DNA of 64,000 nt from positions 44,262 through 108,261 of the forward strand of contig JACPBS010000005.1 of assembly GCA_016180195.1 (NCBI GenBank). The letters are read 5' to 3'. A model generated the notes under the pieces. The model made no database searches. It was not told where the DNA came from and saw only the letters and a list, made by a program, of their open reading frames with translations. Of the stretch, positions 10,724-20,052 are shown in pieces. The stretch's first letter is position 1. Each line of letters starts with the position of its first letter. The DNA is from Candidatus Woesearchaeota archaeon. GTDB lineage: Archaea > Nanobdellota > Nanobdellia > Woesearchaeales > UBA10216. A program made the translations under genes and the position numbers.

Positions 10724-11587
10724 ATGAAGCATGGCTGGATCATAACTTCTGTCCTTATCGCACTTTTCCTTTTGTCCCAGCTTGTCGGGCTAAAGGTGAT
10801 TGACAATTATGTGGATAAGAAAGCCGGGCCAGGGGTTGTTTCTTATAAGGATCTTCCTTATAGCATCGAAAGGCCGGATATTGCCCCTGGCATGTCTGTA
10901 TGGTTTATTCTCTTGGCTGTTTTGATTGGAACGGTTTTTTTGTTGCTGCTCATAAGGTTCAGGAAGATTGGGCTGTGGAGGATATGGTTCCTGTTAAGTG
11001 TTTTGTTGACTTTGAGCATTGCATTTTCGTCATTTATTCCCTCCACTGTCGCATTTGGGCTTGCGCTTGCGCTGTCATTGTGGAAGGTATTCAGGCCCAA
11101 CGTGGTCGTGCATAACTTGACCGAGGTGTTCATCTATGGGGGGCTGGCCGCTATATTTGTCCCGATACTCAACTTGGCCGCGGTTATTATTCTGCTGCTG
11201 GTTATTTCTTCTTACGATATTTTTGCAGTTTGGCAGTCGCGGCACATGGTCAAGATGGCCAATTTCCAGACAGCATCCAATCTTTTTTCAGGCATTTATA
11301 TACCTGGGAAGGGAGGTGGCAGGTTGCCTCGAGCCAGAAGTGATTCTTCAAGGTCAACGGTTTCCAGCGCTGTTCTTGGAGGGGGTGATATGGGGTTCCC
11401 GCTTATTTTTTCAGGTGTCGCGATGAAATATGTCGGTTTTCCTGATGTCCTTTTTGTAACACTCTTTGCATCTGCCGCTTTGGTTGCGCTTCTTCTTTTC
11501 GCTCAGAAGAATAGGTTTTATCCTGCAATGCCGTTTCTTTCTGCAGGTTGTCTTATAGGTTATGCGTTTGCAGCGTATGTTTTTTGA
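10724..11587 (+). CDS. Presenilin/signal-peptide-peptidase-like intramembrane aspartyl protease
   Basis: Multi-TM protein with a YD motif (ISSYDIFAVWQSRHMVKMA) and a later GxGD motif (LGGGDMGFPLIFSG). Confidence 0.85.
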   Translation: MKHGWIITSVLIALFLLSQLVGLKVIDNYVDKKAGPGVVSYKDLPYSIERPDIAPGMSVWFILLAVLIGTVFLLLLIRFRKIGLWRIWFLLSVLLTLSIAFSSFIPSTVAFGLALALSLWKVFRPNVVVHNLTEVFIYGGLAAIFVPILNLAAVIILLLVISSYDIFAVWQSRHMVKMANFQTASNLFSGIYIPGKGGGRLPRARSDSSRSTVSSAVLGGGDMGFPLIFSGVAMKYVGFPDVLFVTLFASAALVALLLFAQKNRFYPAMPFLSAGCLIGYAFAAYVF

Positions 11588-12245
11588 ATTTTGCATCTAT
11601 TATCCGGATCACTTCTTCCTCGTGTCCTGCTCCCATTACGGCAAGTACCCTTGAATCAGGTTTTTCCTTCATTATATGGCAGAGGTTCGAGGCCATTACC
11701 TGATTCCTTTCATCAACCAGCGCTTTGTATATGCCGGGGTATTTTTTCCTTGTTTCTTTCATTAGTTTTCTTATCAGGGTTTTTTCAGGTACTTTTGTAA
11801 GGTCTATGCTTATCTGTTTTGCGAATGGTGAGGAAAGTATATCCTTTGCTAGGCTTAGCTTTTCTTTCCATGTGAATTCTTGCGAGAACCTTTTCAGCGT
11901 TATCTCGATGTCCTGGTCTATGAGCGCGATCTTTATTCCTTTTTTTCTTGCAAGCTCGATGGCGGTCTTCATTTCAGATCCGGGTGTTACCCCTGTGTAC
12001 TTGCCAAGCTGGCTCTGGAGCCATCCGCCTATGAGGAGGAAGAGAAATCCCTTTACGCCCACTTTTTTAATTTCAGAAAGTCCGGCTCTTCCTTTGATGT
12101 TATTCATTATTGAATAGAGCCTTCTTTTGTCAAGTTCAAGCGCCACTATTTCGGGATCGAAGCTGCTGAAGGCTTTTTCCACGTTATTGATGCTGTCTCT
12201 TGAGATGTGGGAGGTTCCAATAATCAGCAGGTTTTTGTATTGCAT
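11553..12245 (-). CDS. TraB/PrgY-family protein
   Basis: N-terminal LLIIGTSHISRDS, VALELDKRRL, then GVTPGSEMKTAIELARKKGIKIALIDQDIEITL; C-terminal AVMGAGHEEEV. Typical TraB pattern. Confidence 0.8.
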   Translation of the reverse strand: MQYKNLLIIGTSHISRDSINNVEKAFSSFDPEIVALELDKRRLYSIMNNIKGRAGLSEIKKVGVKGFLFLLIGGWLQSQLGKYTGVTPGSEMKTAIELARKKGIKIALIDQDIEITLKRFSQEFTWKEKLSLAKDILSSPFAKQISIDLTKVPEKTLIRKLMKETRKKYPGIYKALVDERNQVMASNLCHIMKEKPDSRVLAVMGAGHEEEVIRIIDAKFKKHTLQTHNL

Positions 12246-12374
12246 TCGTTCTTGGGTTTCTTTGATAGGTTAAAATCATTGCGGTAGGGATGACTGATTT
12301 CCTTGCAAAAACTTTATATATTTGTTTCCCGGATATTTTTTTACGACTCATAAATAGTATTGGAGGGAATTGCC

Positions 12375-12650
12375 ATGCTTAAGATGAAGAAAATGACTGA
12401 AACTTATGATATGAAGGTTTTTACGGATTCTGGGGAGTATTTCGGGGATGTTGAGGAGGCCATCCTGACACCGACAAAGGTCGTTGGCTGGAGGGTCAAG
12501 GCGACCAAGAATTCATTCCTGACCAAGATTCTCGGCGGCGGGGCAAAGGGCGTAATCATACCTTACCAGCATGTGAAGTCTGTTGGGGACGTTATGATCA
12601 TCAGCAAGATGGCCGTTCCTGCCTATAGCAAGGAAAGCGATGAGGAGTAG
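12375..12650 (+). CDS. PRC-barrel domain protein
   Basis: MLKMKKMTETYDMKVFTDSGEYFGDVEEAILTPTKVVGWRVKA...; short PRC-barrel-like beta protein. Confidence 0.65.
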   Translation: MLKMKKMTETYDMKVFTDSGEYFGDVEEAILTPTKVVGWRVKATKNSFLTKILGGGAKGVIIPYQHVKSVGDVMIISKMAVPAYSKESDEE

Positions 12651-12652
12651 TT

Positions 12653-13324
12653 GTGATATCAGGAATTTATGTTGTCCTTGTTGGATTTATACTCGGAATT
12701 CAGCATGCTTTTGATCCTGATCACATAATCACTGTTTCCAACATCATCAGTGAGAACAGGAATGTTCTGAAGTCCTCTTTTTTAGGGATGTCTTGGGGGT
12801 TGGGGCATGCGCTTACCCTGTTTCTTGCGGGTTTTCTGCTTCTTGTTTTTAAGCTTTCAATCCCGCAACAGCTTGCCTTGTTTGCAGAGCTTGTTGTAGG
12901 CTTTATGCTGGTATTCCTTGGGATCAAGACAATCATAGATGCATCCGGCTTCAGGTATCATTTAGATTTGAAGCATTCCCATGGAGAAAAGTTCCATGAG
13001 CATCTGCATCACGATGACAGGCATTTTCACATGCAGAAACCATTTATTATAGGCATGATTCATGGATTTGCGGGGACCGGTGCTTTGATGCTTCTTGTAC
13101 TTGGAACCGTTCATTCTGTTTTTGAGGGAATTGTTTACATCTCCGTTTTTGGAATCGGGTCGGTCATTGGCATGCTTTTTGCGACAACATTGATTGGGCT
13201 GCCATTTGCATTGTCAGCTTCAAGGCTTTCTAGGATTAACCTCGCAGTGAAGGCAGCCTCAGGAATCCTTGGCATTTTGTTCGGTTTTTTTATTGTTGTA
13301 ACTGCCTTTTTTGCTTTGTATTGA
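12653..13324 (+). CDS. Nickel/cobalt-type permease (UreH/NicO-like)
   Basis: Multi-TM with GIQHAFDPDHIITVSN and a His-rich loop (HSHGEKFHEHLHHDDRHFH). Confidence 0.7.
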   Translation: MISGIYVVLVGFILGIQHAFDPDHIITVSNIISENRNVLKSSFLGMSWGLGHALTLFLAGFLLLVFKLSIPQQLALFAELVVGFMLVFLGIKTIIDASGFRYHLDLKHSHGEKFHEHLHHDDRHFHMQKPFIIGMIHGFAGTGALMLLVLGTVHSVFEGIVYISVFGIGSVIGMLFATTLIGLPFALSASRLSRINLAVKAASGILGILFGFFIVVTAFFALY

Positions 13325-13340
13325 CTTAACAATGTGAATA

Positions 13341-13411
13341 TGCGGTAGCCGGGAATTGAACCCGGATTGCAAGCTTGGGAAGCTCGTGTCATGCCGTTAG
13401 ACCACTACCGC
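13341..13411 (-). tRNA. tRNA-Gly (anticodon CCC)
   Basis: Minus strand GCGGTAG...CGAGC TTCCCAA GCTTG...CGGGTTCAATTCCCG...CTACCGC-A; acceptor, anticodon and T arms pair. No encoded CCA. Confidence 0.93.
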
Positions 13412-13450
13412 GTAATGCTTTTCTTGGATTTAGGTTTCCTATAAAAATAT

Positions 13451-15520
13451 TTACAGCCCGTTTACAATCCTCAATATATCTTCCCCATAGCGCATTATCT
13501 TGACAGGTCCAAGTCCGTTTATGTTTTCAAGCTGGTCTTTTGTCATCGGCATTCTTTGGGCAATCTCGATGATTGTCCTGTCATGGAGTATCATGTAGGG
13601 CGCAGTTCCGAATTTGAGGCTCTGTTCCCTTCTCCATTTTTTTAGCATTGAAAGAACGTCGCTTGATCCGGATTTTACTGGCTCAAGCCTTAGCTGTGTT
13701 TCCTTGAGCATCTTTTGCATGTCCTCGTTTATGAAGCTGGTTATCGAGTTCCCTGGATATGTGAGGTAAAGTGATTTCTTTGCCCTGCTCAGTGCAACAT
13801 AGAAAACCCGTCTTTCCTCCTCTTCTTTGTCGTATGCCTCTGTAGCCACCATGTCAACAATGGGGTGCTCGCTGCCTTTGCACGGGAAATTTGTGCTGGT
13901 GCATCCCATGACAAATACCATCTCTGCTTCCATTCCCTTGATTGCATGTATCGTTGCCAGTGTTACCTCGTCACCTTGTTTTGTCTGTTTCCCGGTCTCT
14001 TCAGTCCTTACTACGTGCTTGATGCCTCTCAGTTTCATTGCCGATGAGAGGTCATTCAGCTGTCTGTTGGTTCTGGATAGCACGAATATGTCTTTACCAT
14101 TGAGCCCAGAGGACAATATTCTCTGTATCACGAATTCGAATTCAGCCTGCTCGGTTTCGAAATTCAGGAGCCTTATGTCCTTCTCCCCGTGTCTTGATGC
14201 CTCTACATCGGGGAGCCTCATGTTCCTGATTGACTTGTTCATCAGGTCTATTATGTGCATTGTTGACCTGTAGTTTTTTGTGAGGCATATTATTTCGGGT
14301 TCAGGGTGTTTATCCTGGAAATTTATTATGTGCCTTATGTCAGACCCTCTCCATCCGAATATTGATTGCCTTGGGTCGCCTACGCAGAATATGTTTTTGG
14401 GCGACATTATGTCCAGCAGTTCGATCTGGATTGTGTTGACATCCTGGTATTCATCAACAAGGATGTGCTCGAATTTCGGGATGGTTTCAGGGTGGCTTCT
14501 GAACAGGTTCAGAGTATCAACTAGCTGGTCAGCATGGTCCCTGAGTCCTGATTTCTCCATGTTTTCCTCGATTGACTTGGTCAGGCTGTGCATCATTTCT
14601 GCAGCCTCGATGTGTTTTTTTTCGATGTTTTTGGTGAAATCGGTTATTTCCTGGTTTTTTAGCTTGAAGTAGTCCCTTATCATGAAGCAGTCGTTTACCA
14701 GCGTGTTTCCCAGCTGCTCGATGGTTTTGTCTTTTTTTTGGCTGTGGCTGAAATACTTTTCAATTGCCTTCTCGGTCGAAAGCTTCATTTCAGACAGGGC
14801 ATTCCTAAAAAGCATCACCTTGTCATGGTAGTTCAGCATCCTGACGCTTCTTGAATAAATAAGGTTATTGTGCCTTAGCAGTGTTTTTTCACAAAACGAG
14901 TTGAAGGTTTCGATCCTTGAGCTGTTGTAAGAATCAAGCCTATTGGCCATTTCCTGTCTTGCTTTTCTTGTGAATGTTATGGCCAGGATGGCTGATGGGT
15001 CGATTGATTTGTACGTTACAAGGAATTCAACCCTCTTTGCGATGACCCTTGTCTTTCCCGCCCCTGCCCCTGCAACGCACAGTATGTGTCTTTTGTCGCT
15101 TATCACTGCCTTTTTTTGCTCGTCATTCAGGTCTTCCAGGAACTTTCCGAATTCCGGGAAAATTTTCCTTTCTTCATCGCTTATCTTGGTGGATTCGAAG
15201 CTGAAGGAAAATTTTTTCCTGGTTGGATTCTTTATTTCATTGTTCCCTTTTTCAGTCAGCTCCAGCACTTTCCAGAACTTGTTTCCATTTACCGGAACAA
15301 ACGCAATCAGGCCGTTGTAAAGAAGCTTGTCTATTGTCTCAGCAAGCTCATCCTCGTTGTATGCAAGGCTCCCGAAGCCCTTGAGTTTGTGTAGCCTGTT
15401 TCTTTGTATGGATTCATTGTCCTTGTTGCCTGAAAGAAAATCTATAAGAAGCTTTTTCCCTACGCCGAACGGGATCTCTTTTATTCCATTGAGCACGTTG
15501 AGGTGGTCCAGGTCTCCCAT
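13451..15520 (-). CDS. UvrD/PcrA-like superfamily 1 DNA helicase with C-terminal HRDC-like region
   Basis: Walker A VAGAGAGKTRVIAKR, LVDEYQDVN, GDPRQSIFGWRGSD, TIHAIKGMEAEMVFV, FYVALSRAKKSLYL. Confidence 0.95.
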   Translation of the reverse strand: MGDLDHLNVLNGIKEIPFGVGKKLLIDFLSGNKDNESIQRNRLHKLKGFGSLAYNEDELAETIDKLLYNGLIAFVPVNGNKFWKVLELTEKGNNEIKNPTRKKFSFSFESTKISDEERKIFPEFGKFLEDLNDEQKKAVISDKRHILCVAGAGAGKTRVIAKRVEFLVTYKSIDPSAILAITFTRKARQEMANRLDSYNSSRIETFNSFCEKTLLRHNNLIYSRSVRMLNYHDKVMLFRNALSEMKLSTEKAIEKYFSHSQKKDKTIEQLGNTLVNDCFMIRDYFKLKNQEITDFTKNIEKKHIEAAEMMHSLTKSIEENMEKSGLRDHADQLVDTLNLFRSHPETIPKFEHILVDEYQDVNTIQIELLDIMSPKNIFCVGDPRQSIFGWRGSDIRHIINFQDKHPEPEIICLTKNYRSTMHIIDLMNKSIRNMRLPDVEASRHGEKDIRLLNFETEQAEFEFVIQRILSSGLNGKDIFVLSRTNRQLNDLSSAMKLRGIKHVVRTEETGKQTKQGDEVTLATIHAIKGMEAEMVFVMGCTSTNFPCKGSEHPIVDMVATEAYDKEEEERRVFYVALSRAKKSLYLTYPGNSITSFINEDMQKMLKETQLRLEPVKSGSSDVLSMLKKWRREQSLKFGTAPYMILHDRTIIEIAQRMPMTKDQLENINGLGPVKIMRYGEDILRIVNGL

Positions 15521-15614
15521 CTATTTCGTGCCGGGGAGCTATTATTAATTTTTTTCTGCCCTTTTTTTTATCAAGCGTACTTGATGCTTGCGGCTTTTTG
15601 GATGGTTAAGATGT

Positions 15615-16553
15615 TCAGAACTTCATTTTCCTGTTCCTGCTGTCTTTTTTCATGAGGAGCACTACTTTTCCCGATTCCTGCTCGTCTATTATTTTGTATC
15701 CGGAATGTTTTGCTATCGCTTCGGCAAATTTCCTTACCTCTTCCATGGTGAGTGCATTGTTTGGCTTCAGCCTTTTTTTGCTTTCCCCCCTCCAGCTGTA
15801 TGATTTGACCTCTACGAACTTGGGCAATGCTTTTTTTATCAGCGTGCCGTATTGCTCGGGATGAACGTTGGTTAGCCCTTTTATTATTGTCATTCTTATC
15901 GCGGTTCTTGTCTGCTTTCTCCTTTTTTTAAGGATGTCCAGGCTTTTCATCAGCCTGATCCATCCATCCTTTAGCATTGGTTTGTCAACCTTCATGAAAA
16001 GTTCCTTGTTGGGCGCGCTTAATGAGATATACATCTGGGTCGGCGCTGTTATCTTTTCAAGCACTGCCGGAATCTGCCCGTTGGTTACGAGAAAGCTGGT
16101 ATACCTGTTCTTCTTTATTTCCTTTATGAATTCATCCAGTTTCGGGTACGCTGTGTTTTCGCCGTTTAGGGAAAGTGTAAAGTGTTTTGGGTGTCTGGAT
16201 TGGAGCCATTTTTCCATGTCAGTTCCCTTGAACCCTCCGAATCCTGCCAGAAGCCTTTTTTGGGATTCCACTGCGTTGGTTACGAGTTCTTTTGGATCGT
16301 CTATTTTTCCGAATGGTGAATTGTTTCGTGTGCGCCAGCAGAACAGGCAGTTCATATTGCAGAAATTTAAAGCTACGGACATCTGTATGCATTGGTGGCT
16401 TCGTATCCCGTAGAATTTTTCCTTGTAGCAGGGCTCTCCTCCCCTTATGCTTTTCGCGGTGTAGTGGCACGTTTTGCATGCAGAATGCTCGCCTATGAAG
16501 TCATATCCCTGCTTTCTTAGGATTGCCTTGTATTTTTTGTCCATCTTTTTCAT
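15615..16553 (-). CDS. taw1: Radical SAM tRNA-4-demethylwyosine synthase-like protein (Taw1/TYW1)
   Basis: CIQMSVALNFCNMNCLFCWRTRN, FTLSLNGENTAYPKLDEFI, SFLVTNGQIP, YISLSAPNKELF. Confidence 0.88.
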   Translation of the reverse strand: MKKMDKKYKAILRKQGYDFIGEHSACKTCHYTAKSIRGGEPCYKEKFYGIRSHQCIQMSVALNFCNMNCLFCWRTRNNSPFGKIDDPKELVTNAVESQKRLLAGFGGFKGTDMEKWLQSRHPKHFTLSLNGENTAYPKLDEFIKEIKKNRYTSFLVTNGQIPAVLEKITAPTQMYISLSAPNKELFMKVDKPMLKDGWIRLMKSLDILKKRRKQTRTAIRMTIIKGLTNVHPEQYGTLIKKALPKFVEVKSYSWRGESKKRLKPNNALTMEEVRKFAEAIAKHSGYKIIDEQESGKVVLLMKKDSRNRKMKF

Positions 16554-16594
16554 GGATTCGATGACAGCTATAAATTTTTAATTAAAAAGGGCTT

Positions 16595-16746
16595 ATTGAA
16601 AACCTGGTTGTTGCTGAAACCGATTCGGTTCACTGAAGTGAACTCCTTTTTTCTCTCCCCTTCGGAACCGAGGGGAGGAAAAAAGAACCTTGGTTAAACA
16701 AGGCGAATCGGATCGTTTACAACAGAACATGCAATAGGTTTTCAAT
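16595..16746 (+). repeat. Multi-hairpin inverted-repeat element, copy A
   Basis: 11 bp perfect terminal inverted repeats ATTGAAAACCT (16595-16605) / AGGTTTTCAAT (16736-16746); internal stem CCGATTCG/CGAATCGG; three hairpins. About 90% identical to the reverse complement of 62516-62668. Confidence 0.93.
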
Positions 16747-16801
16747 GCGCCATTAAAAAGAAACTTTTTTATATCTTCTTTTTTTCTTAACGATTGTTAA
16801 C

Positions 16802-17170
16802 ATGGTTTTGCCCCAGGAAATTGAGATTTGGTATGTCATCCCTGCATTGAGGAGGGAATTGGCTCTGGAGCTTGTGAGGGGGCATTCAATGCCTCAGAAA
16901 AGAATAGCTTCTGTTTTGGGTCTCACTGAGGCGGCTGTTTCCCAGTATGTTTGCCTGAAGAGGGGTGCAAAGGTGCATTTTCCCCGTTCTCTTAGAAGGG
17001 AAATCGCGCTTTCAGCAAAGAGGATTGCTAATGGTTCGGATGCAATGAGGGAGCTGATGGGCCTTTCAGGTAATCAGTTGGTAAGGAGCCTCGTTTGCAC
17101 GTTGCATAGGAAGGGGAACCCTTCGTTGAGGAATTGCAGGATCTGTTATGGTGGATATGAAAGGGCTTAG
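16802..17170 (+). CDS. HTH transcriptional regulator, Cys-containing, first gene of the SUF operon
   Basis: RELALELVRGHSMPQKRIASVLGLTEAAVSQYVCLKRG is an HTH; C-terminal CTLHRKGNPSLRNCRICYGG. Confidence 0.7.
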   Translation: MVLPQEIEIWYVIPALRRELALELVRGHSMPQKRIASVLGLTEAAVSQYVCLKRGAKVHFPRSLRREIALSAKRIANGSDAMRELMGLSGNQLVRSLVCTLHRKGNPSLRNCRICYGGYERA

Positions 17171-18473
17171 CAGGAAGATTGTCAGGGAAATATCGGATTC
17201 AAAGAATGAGCCTCTTTGGATGAAAGACTTTAGGCTCAGGTCCCTGGACGTTTTCATGAAGACTGGTTTTCCCAGATGGGGGCCTGATCTGTCCGGGATT
17301 GATTTCAGCAGGCTTTCTTATTATTTGAGCCCTGGTTCAGGGAAGTCCTCTTCATGGGATGATGTTCCTGCTCATATAAGGAAAACTTTTGATAAGCTGG
17401 GTGTGCCTGAGGCTGAGAGGAGGTTTCTTGGCGGGCTTGGAGCCCAGTATGAGTCAGAGATGGTTTATCACAGCCTCAAGAAAGAGATTGAGGAGAAAGG
17501 AGTCATTTTCATTGATACGGATTCGGCATTGAGGGATCATTCGCGCTTGTTCAGAAGGTTTTTTTCCAAGATTGTGCCTCCTTCGGATAACAAGTTTGCT
17601 GCCCTTAATAGCGCTCTTTGGAGCGGCGGGAGTTTTGTTTATGTTCCTGAGGGTGTTAAGGTCAATGTACCTCTTCAGGCTTATTTCAGGATTAATGCGC
17701 AGGGCATCGGTCAGTTTGAGAGGACGCTCATAGTTGTTGGGGAAAATGCATCATTAAATTATATCGAGGGCTGCACAGCTCCAGTTTACTCATCCCCTTC
17801 CCTGCATGCGGGTGTTGTTGAGGTTATTGCATTGAAGGGGTCAACTGTCAGGTACACGACAATCCAGAATTGGTCCAGGAATGTTTACAATCTTGTTACC
17901 AAGAGGGCGCATGCTTATGCGGGCAGCGTTGTTGAATGGGTTGATGGTAATCTTGGCAGTAAGGTCACTATGAAGTACCCGAGTATTTACCTTAAAGGTA
18001 AGGGTTCGCGTGCAGACATCCTTTCTGTTTCGTTTTCCGGGAAAGGGCAGGTACAGGATTTGGGTGGGAAGGTTCTTCACTTGGCACCTGGTACGAGTTC
18101 GCGCATAATTTCAAAGTCTATTTGCCAGAAGGGGGGGTCTTCCTGCTATAGGGGTCTTGTTTATGTCAGGAAGGGGATGGCTGGCTCAAGGTCAAGCATG
18201 CGTTGTGATTCATTGCTGCTTGACAGCGTGTCAAAGGCTGATGCTTTTCCTTCTTTGAAGGTGGAGGAGAAGGATGTGGAATTGATGCATGAGGCAACAG
18301 TCGGAAGGGTAAGCGAGGATGCGCTCTTTTATCTCATGAGCAGGGGGCTTAGCCAGTCCGAAGCCGTATCCCTTGTTGTGCTTGGCTTCATAAGCCAGTT
18401 TACAAGGGAGCTTCCGATGGAATATGCAGTGGAGCTTAACAGGCTGATCAGGCTTAATATCGAGGGATTTTGA
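17157..18473 (+). CDS. sufB: Fe-S cluster assembly scaffold SufB
   Basis: ERTLIVVGENASLNYIEGCTAPVYSSPSLHAGVVEVIA, VQDLGGKVLHLAPGTSSRIISKSI, C-terminal ELMHEATVGRVSEDALFYLMSRGLSQSEA. Confidence 0.95.
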   Translation: MKGLSRKIVREISDSKNEPLWMKDFRLRSLDVFMKTGFPRWGPDLSGIDFSRLSYYLSPGSGKSSSWDDVPAHIRKTFDKLGVPEAERRFLGGLGAQYESEMVYHSLKKEIEEKGVIFIDTDSALRDHSRLFRRFFSKIVPPSDNKFAALNSALWSGGSFVYVPEGVKVNVPLQAYFRINAQGIGQFERTLIVVGENASLNYIEGCTAPVYSSPSLHAGVVEVIALKGSTVRYTTIQNWSRNVYNLVTKRAHAYAGSVVEWVDGNLGSKVTMKYPSIYLKGKGSRADILSVSFSGKGQVQDLGGKVLHLAPGTSSRIISKSICQKGGSSCYRGLVYVRKGMAGSRSSMRCDSLLLDSVSKADAFPSLKVEEKDVELMHEATVGRVSEDALFYLMSRGLSQSEAVSLVVLGFISQFTRELPMEYAVELNRLIRLNIEGF

Positions 18474-19672
18474 TGAGAAGGGAGGATTTTCCGATACTAG
18501 CGAGGAAGGTGAATGGGCATCCGCTTGCTTATTTGGATAATGCATCCACTTCACAAAAGCCAAAGCAGGTAATTAGTGCTGTATCTGATTTTTATGAGAA
18601 TCACAATTCCAACATACATAGGGGCATTCATTCTCTCAGCGAGGAGGCCACGGAGATGTATGAAGATTCGCATGTTAAGGTTGCCCGCTTCGTAAATGCG
18701 GATAACGGCGAGATAATATTTACTAGAAATACAACTGAGTCGATCAATCTGCTGGCGTATTCGCTTTGCCTGGGGCTTAAGGCAGGCGATGAGATTCTGC
18801 TTACAGAGATGGAGCACCATAGCAATCTTGTCCCGTGGCAGCAGATTGCTCTTAAGGGGGGCTTGAAGGTTAGGTTTGCCAGGGTTGATGATTCAGGGGC
18901 TATTGACATGGAGCACTTCTCTTCTTTGCTTGGGAAAAGGACCCGGATTGTATCTGTTGGCCATGTTTCGAATGTTTTGGGCACGATCAACCCTGTCAGG
19001 GAGATTTCAAAAGCTTCGAGGGATAACGGTTCTGTTAGCATAATTGATGCTGCCCAGAGTGTCCCGCATATGCCTGTCGACGTCAAGTCGTTGGGATGCG
19101 ACTTTCTCGCATTTTCCTCCCATAAGATGCTTGGCCCTACTGGTGTAGGAGTCCTGTATGGAAAGCGGCATATCCTCGAATCATTGCCTCCTTTTCTTTT
19201 CGGCGGTGACATGATAAGGCAGGTTGATTTCGGGAATTCAAGGTTTAATGATGTTCCTTGGAAGTTTGAGGCTGGAACGCCGGATATTGCGGGAGCCGTG
19301 GGGTTGGGTGCTGCTGTGGATTATTTGGGGCGAATAGGCATGGATGCCGTTCTGGATCACGGGCGCAAGCTTTCTGATTACGCAAGAAGCAGGCTTCTTT
19401 TGACTCCGGGAATTGAATTGTATGGTCCGTCAGGCAAGAGGGGCAGCCTTCTTTCTTTTAATCTCAAGGGCGTTCATTCCCATGATGTTGCCGAGATCCT
19501 TGATCGTGACGGCATTGCTGTCCGGGCAGGGCATCACTGTGCAATGCCCTTGATGAGGAAGCTTGGTATTACGGGCGCGGTGAGGGCGAGCTTTTATCTT
19601 TATAACTCGAAAGATGAGATTGACAGGCTCGAGTCTTCGATTTTAAGGGTTAGGAAGGTTTTTTCAAAATGA
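18470..19672 (+). CDS. sufS: Cysteine desulfurase SufS-like
   Basis: YLDNASTSQKP, TRNTTESINLLAYSL, EMEHHSNLVPWQ, DFLAFSSHKMLGPTGVGVLYG, VRAGHHCAMPLM. Confidence 0.95.
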   Translation: MMRREDFPILARKVNGHPLAYLDNASTSQKPKQVISAVSDFYENHNSNIHRGIHSLSEEATEMYEDSHVKVARFVNADNGEIIFTRNTTESINLLAYSLCLGLKAGDEILLTEMEHHSNLVPWQQIALKGGLKVRFARVDDSGAIDMEHFSSLLGKRTRIVSVGHVSNVLGTINPVREISKASRDNGSVSIIDAAQSVPHMPVDVKSLGCDFLAFSSHKMLGPTGVGVLYGKRHILESLPPFLFGGDMIRQVDFGNSRFNDVPWKFEAGTPDIAGAVGLGAAVDYLGRIGMDAVLDHGRKLSDYARSRLLLTPGIELYGPSGKRGSLLSFNLKGVHSHDVAEILDRDGIAVRAGHHCAMPLMRKLGITGAVRASFYLYNSKDEIDRLESSILRVRKVFSK

Positions 19673-20052
19673 CTGATCTCTACCAGGAACACATAATGGA
19701 GCATTTCTACAATCCAAGGAATAGGGGTTCAATGAGGGATCCGGATATTTACTTTAAGGATAGCAATCCTTTGTGCGGGGATGAGGTTGCGATTTATGCA
19801 AGGATAAGAAAGGGGCGTATTTTGAATATTTGTTTTTTGGCTGTTGGTTGCGCGATAAGCCAGGCTTCAGCTTCCATCCTCACTGAGCAGGTGAAGGATA
19901 AGCCATTGGCATACGTGAAGGGCATGACTTCCCAGGATTTGATCGGTTTGATGGCCATTCCCTTGAGTCATTCCAGGGTTAAATGCGCGGTGCTCCCGCT
20001 CAAGGTATTGCAGGCAGGCATCGTTGTTTATGAGGGGAAACATGGCGCTTGA
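19669..20052 (+). CDS. sufU: Fe-S scaffold/sulfur acceptor SufU/IscU-like
   Basis: DLYQEHIMEHFYNPRNRG, NPLCGDEV, AVGCAISQASASILTE, RVKCAVLPLKVL. Confidence 0.9.
   Translation: MTDLYQEHIMEHFYNPRNRGSMRDPDIYFKDSNPLCGDEVAIYARIRKGRILNICFLAVGCAISQASASILTEQVKDKPLAYVKGMTSQDLIGLMAIPLSHSRVKCAVLPLKVLQAGIVVYEGKHGA

Noticed and set aside
15868-16413. 181 aa + strand ORF
   Set aside because: Antisense to the Taw1-like gene with clear radical SAM motifs.
16640-16690. Simple rho-independent-type terminator for taw1/suf
   Set aside because: The hairpin is part of a larger element with terminal inverted repeats, present again 46 kb away, so a plain terminator does not explain it.
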